From the NCBI GenBank assembly GCA_013314865.1, contig JABUEV010000146.1:1-6532 (forward strand): 6,532 nt of DNA. The letters are read 5' to 3'. The notes beneath the pieces are model-generated. The model did no database searches. It was not told the DNA's origin and saw only the letters and a program-made list of their open reading frames with translations. Each line of letters begins with the position of its first letter. Position 1 is the stretch's first letter. Below, piece after piece: positions 1 to 6,527 of the stretch. Made by a program: the position numbers and the translations under genes. This DNA comes from Bacteroidales bacterium. GTDB lineage: Bacteria > Bacteroidota > Bacteroidia > Bacteroidales > VadinHA17.

Positions 1-357
1 ATCTTTATCGGGGTCCCAGAACCAGAGGTCTGCGCAGTCGATGGGGATAGTCACGGTTCTTGTCTGTCCGGCAGGGATTGTAACCCTCTGGAAGCCTTTA
101 AGACGTTTGATGGGTCTCTGGAGTGAGGCCGGACTGTCGGGAGTACTGACATAGACCTGCACCACTTCATCCCCGTCGCATTCCCCGGTGTTCTTAACAT
201 CGACACTGATTTTGATTTTGTCGTTTGGGGTAATGTTCTTACTGCTTATTTCGAAGTTACTGTACTCAAAAGTGGTATATGAGAGTCCGTATCCGAATTC
301 ATAGGAGACATCCTTGTTGAAATACCAGTACGTACGGCCGTTTTTCCCCTGTCCTCC
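1..357. repeat. Near-identical paralog segment, copy A (pairs with 3857-4213)
   Basis: Aligned without gaps to 3857-4213, this segment differs at 10 positions (25, 145, 208, 211, 226, 268, 301, 322, 331, 334), about 97% identity. All ten fall on the third codon base and are silent, so 119 codons encode the same residues. The segment covers the end of the second GH3 domain and most of the fibronectin-III-like domain. It is cut by the window edge, so its true left limit is not seen. Confidence 0.95.
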
Positions 358-2532
358 GCGGAGAGTATAGTCAGTTATTTCCGCTATGTCAGCAAGCGAT
401 TTGAACCAGGTAGCGTTAAGTTTTCCGCCGGGGTTTACATCGCCGAAGAGTATTTTCGCCATGGCAGTACCCTGTGCCTGACCGTTAAAGCCTGTCCAAA
501 TAATACCTGCAACATTCGGTAAATTTTTAAACTGTTCGACCTCAACCATTCCGAGGGTTTGCATTACAACTACTGTATATGGATTCACCTCTGCGACAGC
601 CTTTATCAGTTCGTATTGATTACCTGGAAGGGTGAGGTTTAGCCTGTCGGCCTCTTCATTAGCAGTTCTATCGTCAGTGCCGACGAATACCAGAGCCACA
701 TCAGCTGAAGCAGCCAGTTCAATTGCCTCTTTTCCTGCAGGAGCTCTTGTTTCATCAGGAGCCCGATAAACCAGGTAAATATTCTGTTTTCCGGATACTT
801 CAGGCAGTTTATTTTCTGAGGTAAATGTCCGGACCTGGAAAGAGCTTGTTATGCCTTGTCCGCTTTTTACCTCAATAACCGCCATCAGTTTTCCTTTCTC
901 AGAATCAAGCCTTACCTCAACAGTTCCTCCGTCACCCGGAACTGTTAATCCGACATTGAATTTTCCGGCTCCGGTTAAATCAATGTTACTGTACGATGTC
1001 CAGTCTCCGTCCTTAATGTTTTTGACAGATTTTTCAGGAGTCATTCCTGCGCTGGATATGATGCCTTTTGAAGCCGAATCAAATTTATTGGCGTCATACC
1101 TCACGGTTTTGCCATCGTTCTTCACTATTTCAAACCAGAAAACATTAAAGAGATTGCCGGTGCTTATTGTATTGGCGCCGGAACTGTGCACCACTTCAAC
1201 AGATGAATTCAAATCTTTAAGGAATTTTCTTATTCCTGCAAGTGGTGTGATCATGTTTTCAGGCAGTGTTCTGCCGGAATAAGGTCCCAGTTCGACCTTG
1301 TCGGCCTGCGGACCGAGAACCGCGATTTTTTTTATCTCGCCTGGCTTTAACGGAAGAGCTTTTCTGCCGGTGTTGGGGACGGCATTGTTTTTCAGCAGTA
1401 CAGGGGTTCGCGTTGCCACTTCTTCGGCCAGTGCCACATTGCCCGGAGAATTAATAACCTCTTTTCCTATATGGGCATAAGGAACCATGACTTTAGGGTC
1501 AAACTCACCGATTCTCATCCTGACAGTAAACATATTTACAAGGGCAAGGTCAATATCGGCTTCTGTAATCAGCCCCTGCCTTATTGCGTCTATTACTGCT
1601 GTCTGATAAACATCGCCGCAGTCGGTGTCGACACCTGCCTTCAGGCCCATTGCCGCAGCTTCAGCATTGGTCTTTACGTAAAAATGCCCTGTCTGAATAT
1701 CTCCAACAGCCCCGCAATCGCCTGTGACATATCCCTTCATTCCGTAAGTTTTCCGGGCTATGGTGTCAACAAGGAATTTGTTTGCAGTGACAGGAATACC
1801 GTTCACTGCATTGTAGCAGGTCATAATGCTCGGGAGATTATCTTTCTCGATCAGTTTTTTATAGGGAGCAAGATAGAATTCCCTCATATCCCTGTCATCC
1901 ATATTTGAACTGCTCACATGACGGTTAAATTCGCTGTTGTTTGCGAAATAATGTTTCCCGGTGGGCACTGCCTTGAGATACCTTTTGTCATCACCCATCA
2001 GTCCGCGTATAAACCCGCCTGCTATCTGAGAGATAAGGAACGGGTCTTCGCCGTATGACTCGCCAGTTCTTCCCCAGCGAGGATCTCTCATAGCTTCCAC
2101 CACCGGTGACCAATAGGTTAGTCCGTTTATCACGGGATAGTTGAATCCGCGGGCTTCATCGGCAATTGCTGAAGCTTCTCGCTGAACAAGATCAGGATCC
2201 CATGATGCTCCAACGGCTACGCTGTTAGGGAAAGATGTAGCCGGGCCGGCTTCCGGATTGAAATAGCTTGCATAACCGTGCAATGCCTCGCCCCATACAT
2301 TATAGGCATTAATGCCAAGACGCGGGACGGCCGCCATGCTGTTGCCAAGAAGGCTCTGTTTTTCCTCCAGCGTCATTCTGGACACCAGGTCTGCAGCCCT
2401 CTCTTCAAATGAATAGCTTGTGTTGAGATATACCGGCTTCCTGATTTCTTTCTCGCTTCCGGGGGTGAAAGCCATTGCAATCAGGCATGCAATGGCTATC
2501 AATCCTGTTCCGGATAAATGTTTTTTATTCAT
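1..2532 (-). CDS. GH3 glycoside hydrolase paralog with inserted CBM6, 3' end outside the window (partial)
   Basis: This is a second GH3 enzyme, paralogous and collinear with the gene upstream of it. It is open for 844 codons from the ATG at 2532 and leaves the window in the fibronectin-III-like domain, at DPDKD, so its stop codon and true length are unknown. Residues 1-22 look like a signal peptide. Cys16 sits in AIAC, but a hydrophobic run continues after it, so signal peptidase I cleavage seems more likely than lipidation. Key motifs are WGEALHG, RDPRWGR, GKHY, nucleophile Asp272 in TGDCGAV, DTDCG, and acid/base candidate Glu626 in NEEADR. The CBM6-like insert lies at about residues 463-591 and keeps DGDWTSY and GGTVEVRL, but its loops differ strongly from the paralog. 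The start is supported by alignment with the upstream gene's N-terminus and by the 7-base gap behind that gene's stop codon. The predicted substrate is the same class (beta-xyloside-like), with lower certainty on specificity. It may or may not carry the paralog's C-terminal modules. Confidence 0.93.
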   Translation of the reverse strand, partial: MNKKHLSGTGLIAIACLIAMAFTPGSEKEIRKPVYLNTSYSFEERAADLVSRMTLEEKQSLLGNSMAAVPRLGINAYNVWGEALHGYASYFNPEAGPATSFPNSVAVGASWDPDLVQREASAIADEARGFNYPVINGLTYWSPVVEAMRDPRWGRTGESYGEDPFLISQIAGGFIRGLMGDDKRYLKAVPTGKHYFANNSEFNRHVSSSNMDDRDMREFYLAPYKKLIEKDNLPSIMTCYNAVNGIPVTANKFLVDTIARKTYGMKGYVTGDCGAVGDIQTGHFYVKTNAEAAAMGLKAGVDTDCGDVYQTAVIDAIRQGLITEADIDLALVNMFTVRMRIGEFDPKVMVPYAHIGKEVINSPGNVALAEEVATRTPVLLKNNAVPNTGRKALPLKPGEIKKIAVLGPQADKVELGPYSGRTLPENMITPLAGIRKFLKDLNSSVEVVHSSGANTISTGNLFNVFWFEIVKNDGKTVRYDANKFDSASKGIISSAGMTPEKSVKNIKDGDWTSYSNIDLTGAGKFNVGLTVPGDGGTVEVRLDSEKGKLMAVIEVKSGQGITSSFQVRTFTSENKLPEVSGKQNIYLVYRAPDETRAPAGKEAIELAASADVALVFVGTDDRTANEEADRLNLTLPGNQYELIKAVAEVNPYTVVVMQTLGMVEVEQFKNLPNVAGIIWTGFNGQAQGTAMAKILFGDVNPGGKLNATWFKSLADIAEITDYTLRGGQGKNGRTYWYFNKDVSYEFGYGLSYTTFEYSNFEISSKNITPNDKIKISVDVKNTGECDGDEVVQVYVSTPDSPASLQRPIKRLKGFQRVTIPAGQTRTVTIPIDCADLWFWDPDKD
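443..507. repeat. 65-bp perfect match to 4299-4363, copy A
   Basis: This 65-base block is identical to 4299-4363 at the same 3856 offset, including all silent positions. It encodes the GFNGQAQGTAMAKILF region of the second GH3 domain. It is separated from the larger near-identical segment by about 85 bases of clearly lower identity. Confidence 0.93.
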
Positions 2533-2539
2533 GATGATA
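2533..2539 (-). other. 7-base junction between the two GH3 genes (operon linkage)
   Basis: The upstream gene's TGA stop and the next gene's ATG are separated by only 7 bases. There is no room for a promoter or terminator, so the two GH3 genes are probably on one transcript. The bases before the ATG are A/T-rich with no Shine-Dalgarno-like AGGAGG. This is usual for Bacteroidota and leaves translational coupling as a possibility. Confidence 0.85.
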
Positions 2540-5500
2540 TCATTTTAATCCCCTGTTGGTGATTCTGAAATAGTCGTATGATACTTCAAAAGGCGTCTGC
2601 TGTTGTGTCTGCTGTTGTGCACCGGGCATAGCAGGGAAATTTCCCATTCTTCCTGTCTGCATCGGGGCCCCGTCGCAGACAATCATGCCGGCTTTGACAT
2701 CTTTTAGCATAATATCTGCAGAACCAATATTGGTGAATTTCTTTCCGTCGGTTGAGCAGGATGCGGTGTAGCGGTTACCTTTCTTTTCAAACCTGATAAT
2801 AAGAGTATTGTCGTCCTTAATAATGTCATTCATACTGAGAGAGGCTACTGTTGAGGTATAGCCGTTTTCTTCAGTGACGATAAGCATAGATCCGCTCTGT
2901 CCGCCAAATCCTCCGAACCCGCCTCTTCTGCCGCCTCCGCCGGCACTGTAAACAACCTTCACAAAATTATCATCGTCCTGGTATGCAAGCAGTCCTCCAT
3001 TCTGTGAGAATCCTGCGGGCCGGCGTGAGAAGACGAGTTTAGATTCAATGGTCCAGTCATTGTTCGCACTCTGAAGCAGGATGTTGGCGGCATCATTGGA
3101 AGAGCCCTGTATGTCACCTTTCTGGGAAGTAATGACCAGCGATCCTGGTTTCTTTGTAAGACTCCAGTTGGAGCTGTTTTCCCTTACCCAGCTCCATTGC
3201 CTTCCGGGAGCTGTGGTCTTAAATTCATCACTTACTGATTTGACTCCGAAATTTATCATGTAATTCTTTGTCTCAAGAGTGATATTGTCGGTAAGCGTAA
3301 CAAGTGCAGTACCCGGTACTGATTTAGCCTGGACGATTTCAACCTTTACGTTATCGCCTGCCGGTGATGCTGATACTTTTGGAACTGCAGACGATGCCTG
3401 GAGAAGATAACTGTAGGCCGTTGCGGCAGGATTGAAACCTGTAATCTTTTTACCATTAACATCGATTGTTGCAGGATTCAGATCGGGCTTAACTTTCACC
3501 GGATAACTGTCACAGAGTGTCTTGCCTTCGACTGTCACGTATGCAAAAATTGAAGCTGTTCCTACACCTTTTGCGGTCACCAGGCCATTCTGGTCAACAC
3601 TTGCAACTGAAGGGTTGTTGCTTTTGTAAGTGACCTTCGCCTTTTTAATGTCGTAAAACCTGTCGTCTGTCATGGCTGCAGTAACACTGGTCTGAACAGT
3701 ATTCCCGGGCCTCAAAACCACTTTTCCGCATTCAGCCATAACAGTTTTAAGTTCAGGTTTGAAGGAACCGCTCATTACAGCTTCAACCTGTCCTCTAATA
3801 TCCTTGGATGAGGAACCGATTCCGAACACGTATCTGCCCTGGTCAAATGTTATTGCATCTTTATCGGGGTCCCAGAACCATAGGTCTGCGCAGTCGATGG
3901 GGATAGTCACGGTTCTTGTCTGTCCGGCAGGGATTGTAACCCTCTGGAAGCCTTTAAGACGTTTGATGGGTCTCTGGAGTGAGGCCGGACTGTCGGGAGT
4001 GCTGACATAGACCTGCACCACTTCATCCCCGTCGCATTCCCCGGTGTTCTTAACATCGACACTTATCTTGATTTTGTCGTTAGGGGTAATGTTCTTACTG
4101 CTTATTTCGAAGTTACTGTACTCGAAAGTGGTATATGAGAGTCCGTATCCGAATTCGTAGGAGACATCCTTGTTGAAGTACCAGTATGTGCGGCCGTTTT
4201 TCCCCTGTCCTCCTCGAAGTGTATAGTCAGTGAATTCAGGGATATCGCTGAGTGATTTGAACCATGTGGCGTTAAGTTTTCCACCGGGGTTGACGTCACC
4301 GAAGAGTATTTTCGCCATGGCAGTACCCTGTGCCTGACCGTTAAAGCCTGTCCAAATAATACCGGCAACATTCGGCAAATTCTTGAAGCGTTCGACCTCA
4401 ACCATTCCAAGTGTTTGCATAACCACTATTGTATATGGGTTTTCTTTTGCAACAGCTTCTATGAGTTCATACTGGTTACCGGGCAGGAGAAGAGTCAGCC
4501 TGTCGCCTTCCTCGCCAGCTGTCTGGTCATCAGTTCCGACAAAAACAACTGCCACATCAGCTGAACGTGCCATATCAAGAATCTCCTTGTCGATAGGAGC
4601 TAAGGCACCTGCCTTGTATACGAGATACACTGTCTGGCTTCCGCTAAGACCCAGCTGGTTAATCTTTGCTGATAAAGTTCTTGACCTCCCGAACGCACCA
4701 CCCATTTCCCGAGCGTTGGGAGCATCAACGGTTGCAAGCAGGTTTCCGGTCGGTGAGCCAAGACGTACCTCCACAGTGCCTCCGTCGCCCGGAACCGTAA
4801 TATTCATATTGATTTTATCAGCACCTGTTATGTCAACATCGTTGTATGATGTCCAGTCACCATCCTTTATTCCTCTAACAGAATTCTGGTTCCCCATTCC
4901 TCTTCCGACGTAGATGCCCGGTGCTGATGATGCAAATTTTGTTGCGTCATATTTTGAGACAGTGCCGTCAGTTTTCACAAATTCAAAATCTGCTACATAA
5001 AAAAGGTTGCTTCTGGCTGATGTATTTGCTCCGGAACTGCTTAATATTTCAGCTGAGAAGCCATTATCCGCGATATATTTTTTTATTCCTGCCAGGGGTG
5101 TAACCCTGTTTTCCTCCAATGGACGGCCTGAGTAGGGTCCAAGTTCCACTCTGTCGGCCTGAGGTCCGATGACTGCAATTTTTTTCAGGGCAGGTGCATT
5201 AAGCGGCAGAGCTTTTTTGCCGGTGGAACTGACGATGTTATTTTTCAGAAGCATAGGTGTTTTTGTAGCCACCTCAACTGCAAGTTCCTTATGTCCGGCG
5301 GAGTTTACAATACCTGGTTGAATATTGGAATAGGGCACTTTGCTTTTTGGATCAAATTCACCCACTCTCATTCTTATCGTGAACATGTTAACCAGAGCCA
5401 GGTCTATATCAGCTTCTGTTATCAGGCCCTGTTTTACTGCATCAATAGCACTTGTCTGGTAAACGCTTCCGCAGTCAGTGTCGACTGTTGCTTTAAGACC

Positions 5501-6397
5501 AAGAGCTGCTGCTTCGGCACTGGTTTTAACATAAAAATGACCGGTTTGAATGTCTGCTACTGCACCGCAGTCGCCGGTTACATACCCTCTCATTCCATAA
5601 AGCTTTCTTGCTATTGTATCCACAAAGTACTTACTGGCTGTCACAGGAACTCCGTTCACAGCGTTATAGCACGACATAATACTTGGCAGGTTGTCTTTTT
5701 CGATCAGTTTCTTATACGGAGCAAGGTAGAATTCGCGCATATCCCTGTCGTCCATGTTGGAACTTCCGGTGTGCCTGTTGAACTCACTGTTGTTGGCTAA
5801 ATAATGTTTTCCGGTGGGCACTGCTTTCAGGTATGTTTTGTCGTTTCCCATCAGGCCTCTTATAAATCCGCCGGCAATCTGAGAGATAAGGAAAGGATCT
5901 TCGCCAAATGATTCTCCGGTTCTTCCCCAGCGTGGATCCCTTACAGGTTCCACCACAGGCGACCAGTAGGTAAGGTTTGAAATGACCGTGTAATTAAAAG
6001 CTCGTGCCTCATCGGCTATCACAGATGTTTCCCTCTGCATAAGGTCTGGGTCCCATGATGAGCCTAATGCCACGCTGTTGGGGAATGAGGTGGCGGCGCC
6101 GGCATTGGGATTAAACATTGGCACCACACCATGAAGAGCCTCGCCCCATACATTGTAGACATTTATTCCAAGACGAGGCACTGCTGCCATGCTGTTGCCC
6201 AGCAGGCTTTGTTTTTCCTCCAGAGTCAGCCTTGATACCAGGTCTGCAGCCCTCTCTTCAAACGAGTAGGCTGTGTTCAGATAAATAGGTTTCTTAGCCT
6301 CAGGTGCCCCGGAATCATTTGTGCTTTTCCAGGGTACAAATGCAGAAATAATTAGTGCTGAAATTACCAGCACGCCGGTTTGTAAAAGTTTTTTCAT
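2540..6397 (-). CDS. Secreted multimodular GH3 glycoside hydrolase (probable beta-xylosidase type) with inserted CBM6 and C-terminal BIG2/concanavalin-like modules
   Basis: This exo-acting glycoside hydrolase probably removes terminal beta-linked sugars from oligosaccharides in the periplasm or at the cell surface. Residues 1-22 form a signal peptide (MKK, then a hydrophobic run) with no clear lipobox. The GH3 N-terminal barrel spans about 43-345. It shows WGEALHG (85-90), RDPRWGR (153-159), GKH (196-198) and the nucleophile motif TGDCGAV with Asp276. The second GH3 domain starts near 384 (LLKNN) and is interrupted at about 465-597 by a CBM6-like module (DGDW, GGTVEVRL, YLVYKA). It resumes with the acid/base candidate Glu629 in EEGDR. 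A fibronectin-III-like domain (about 755-868) follows, then a BIG2-like domain (885-970), a cadherin-like sandwich (972-1053) and a concanavalin/GH43-C2-like module (1055-1281) ending YDYFRIT. Most GH3 enzymes of this type are about 750-900 residues, so about 410 residues are extra. EALHG and DTDCG favour the xylosidase subgroup, but beta-glucosidase or arabinofuranosidase activity cannot be excluded. The ATG at 6397 directly precedes the signal peptide. Confidence 0.95.
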   Translation of the reverse strand: MKKLLQTGVLVISALIISAFVPWKSTNDSGAPEAKKPIYLNTAYSFEERAADLVSRLTLEEKQSLLGNSMAAVPRLGINVYNVWGEALHGVVPMFNPNAGAATSFPNSVALGSSWDPDLMQRETSVIADEARAFNYTVISNLTYWSPVVEPVRDPRWGRTGESFGEDPFLISQIAGGFIRGLMGNDKTYLKAVPTGKHYLANNSEFNRHTGSSNMDDRDMREFYLAPYKKLIEKDNLPSIMSCYNAVNGVPVTASKYFVDTIARKLYGMRGYVTGDCGAVADIQTGHFYVKTSAEAAALGLKATVDTDCGSVYQTSAIDAVKQGLITEADIDLALVNMFTIRMRVGEFDPKSKVPYSNIQPGIVNSAGHKELAVEVATKTPMLLKNNIVSSTGKKALPLNAPALKKIAVIGPQADRVELGPYSGRPLEENRVTPLAGIKKYIADNGFSAEILSSSGANTSARSNLFYVADFEFVKTDGTVSKYDATKFASSAPGIYVGRGMGNQNSVRGIKDGDWTSYNDVDITGADKINMNITVPGDGGTVEVRLGSPTGNLLATVDAPNAREMGGAFGRSRTLSAKINQLGLSGSQTVYLVYKAGALAPIDKEILDMARSADVAVVFVGTDDQTAGEEGDRLTLLLPGNQYELIEAVAKENPYTIVVMQTLGMVEVERFKNLPNVAGIIWTGFNGQAQGTAMAKILFGDVNPGGKLNATWFKSLSDIPEFTDYTLRGGQGKNGRTYWYFNKDVSYEFGYGLSYTTFEYSNFEISSKNITPNDKIKISVDVKNTGECDGDEVVQVYVSTPDSPASLQRPIKRLKGFQRVTIPAGQTRTVTIPIDCADLWFWDPDKDAITFDQGRYVFGIGSSSKDIRGQVEAVMSGSFKPELKTVMAECGKVVLRPGNTVQTSVTAAMTDDRFYDIKKAKVTYKSNNPSVASVDQNGLVTAKGVGTASIFAYVTVEGKTLCDSYPVKVKPDLNPATIDVNGKKITGFNPAATAYSYLLQASSAVPKVSASPAGDNVKVEIVQAKSVPGTALVTLTDNITLETKNYMINFGVKSVSDEFKTTAPGRQWSWVRENSSNWSLTKKPGSLVITSQKGDIQGSSNDAANILLQSANNDWTIESKLVFSRRPAGFSQNGGLLAYQDDDNFVKVVYSAGGGGRRGGFGGFGGQSGSMLIVTEENGYTSTVASLSMNDIIKDDNTLIIRFEKKGNRYTASCSTDGKKFTNIGSADIMLKDVKAGMIVCDGAPMQTGRMGNFPAMPGAQQQTQQQTPFEVSYDYFRITNRGLK
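2594..2617 (-). repeat. Two in-frame 12-bp tandem units encoding QQQT QQQT
   Basis: Two adjacent 12-base units, CAACAGCAGACG and CAACAGCAGACA when read on the coding strand, differ only in the last base. They encode QQQTQQQT at residues 1261-1268, in a Met/Pro/Gln-rich loop just before the last strand of the C-terminal concanavalin-like module. In-frame units of this kind can expand or contract by replication slippage. Confidence 0.85.
2888..2941 (-). other. Glycine-rich low-complexity insert in the C-terminal module
   Basis: Residues 1153-1170 form a Gly/Arg/Phe-rich stretch (GGGGRRGGFGGFGG and following) inside the concanavalin-like module, between the strands FVKVVYSA and MLIVTEENG. The reading frame is intact on both sides, and the flanking strands look like normal beta-sandwich sequence. 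I read it as an extended surface loop. Confidence 0.8.
3857..4213. repeat. Near-identical paralog segment, copy B (pairs with 1-357)
   Basis: This is the partner of the segment at 1-357, at a constant offset of 3856 bases, and corresponds to residues 729-847 of the complete GH3 protein. Identity drops sharply just past 4213: the next 60 bases carry 15 mismatches. That makes a recombination boundary near 4214 plausible. Confidence 0.95.
4299..4363. repeat. 65-bp perfect match to 443-507, copy B
   Basis: This is the partner of the block at 443-507 in the complete GH3 gene. The match ends at mismatches on both sides (442 against 4298 and 508 against 4364). Confidence 0.93.
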
Positions 6398-6404
6398 ATT
6401 GTGT

Positions 6405-6410
6405 ATTATA
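6405..6410 (-). promoter_or_regulatory. TATAAT hexamer just before the GH3 start (weak promoter candidate)
   Basis: A perfect TATAAT on the minus strand ends 7 bases before the ATG at 6397. Use as a -10 element would give an essentially leaderless transcript. The hexamer 17 bases further upstream is GAACTG, not TTGACA. Bacteroidota primary sigma factors prefer a different consensus, so this may be chance in A/T-rich DNA. Confidence 0.2.
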
Positions 6411-6436
6411 GTTAGTTATTTGTTAATCAGTTCTTT

Positions 6437-6447
6437 AATTTAAGCTG
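6437..6447. repeat. 11-bp direct repeat AATTTAAGCTG, copy 1
   Basis: AATTTAAGCTG occurs here and again at 6517-6527, 80 bases apart, on either side of the hairpin. It could be a paired regulator site or chance similarity in A/T-rich sequence. Confidence 0.5.
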
Positions 6448-6464
6448 TCAGGAAAATAATACAT

Positions 6465-6494
6465 AAACCCGCTTTTGTCAGATAATGCGGGTTT
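6465..6494. terminator. Hairpin with 8-bp stem, likely terminator (or leader structure) upstream of the operon
   Basis: AAACCCGC (6465-6472) pairs perfectly with GCGGGTTT (6487-6494) around a 14-base loop. On the plus strand the stem runs into TTTTATT. On the minus strand it is followed by TTTATGTATTATTTT, a broken T-tract. It could end a neighbouring gene beyond the right edge in either direction. If the operon promoter lies further right, it could instead act as a leader attenuator. Its position 70 bases before the first start codon fits both. Confidence 0.6.
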
Positions 6495-6516
6495 TATTAC
6501 AATGTTTTTTGCTTAC

Positions 6517-6527
6517 AATTTAAGCTG
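6517..6527. repeat. 11-bp direct repeat AATTTAAGCTG, copy 2
   Basis: This is the second copy of the repeat at 6437-6447. It overlaps a small inverted repeat, GCTTA-CAATT-TAAGC, at 6511-6525. The first copy lacks that inverted arm, so the two sites are not equivalent as palindromes. Confidence 0.5.

Noticed and set aside
2485..2490. Lipoprotein signal (Cys16) in the downstream GH3 protein
   Set aside because: The sequence before Cys16 (AIAC) is a weak lipobox with a very short hydrophobic run before it, and hydrophobic residues continue after the Cys. A type I signal peptide fits better.
2540..2640. Type IX secretion C-terminal sorting domain on the complete GH3 protein
   Set aside because: The C-terminus ends in the last strand of the concanavalin-like module (YDYFRITNRGLK) without the typical sorting-domain motifs.
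1..4363. Direct repeats 3.86 kb apart considered as mobile-element ends or a phase-variation cassette
   Set aside because: The repeats are collinear coding segments of two paralogs, with no transposase, recombinase, terminal inverted repeats or target-site duplications. They are also direct rather than inverted, so simple inversion switching is not supported. Deletion by recombination between them remains possible but is not shown.
4102..4410. Minus-strand open frame of 102 codons
   Set aside because: It overlaps the GH3 gene in another frame on the same strand and has no recognisable domain or start context.
4383..4913. Plus-strand open frame of 176 codons
   Set aside because: It is antisense to the CBM6 insert and second GH3 domain of a well-supported gene, with Ser/Pro-rich composition typical of a shadow frame. 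The same applies to the plus-strand frame at 851-1282.
5291..5800. Long open frame on the plus strand (169 codons), with a similar-looking counterpart at 1471-1908
   Set aside because: Both lie antisense to the same part of the GH3 barrel in the two paralogs. Their resemblance is explained by the conserved coding strand, and they are rich in Cys, His and Ile without recognisable domains.
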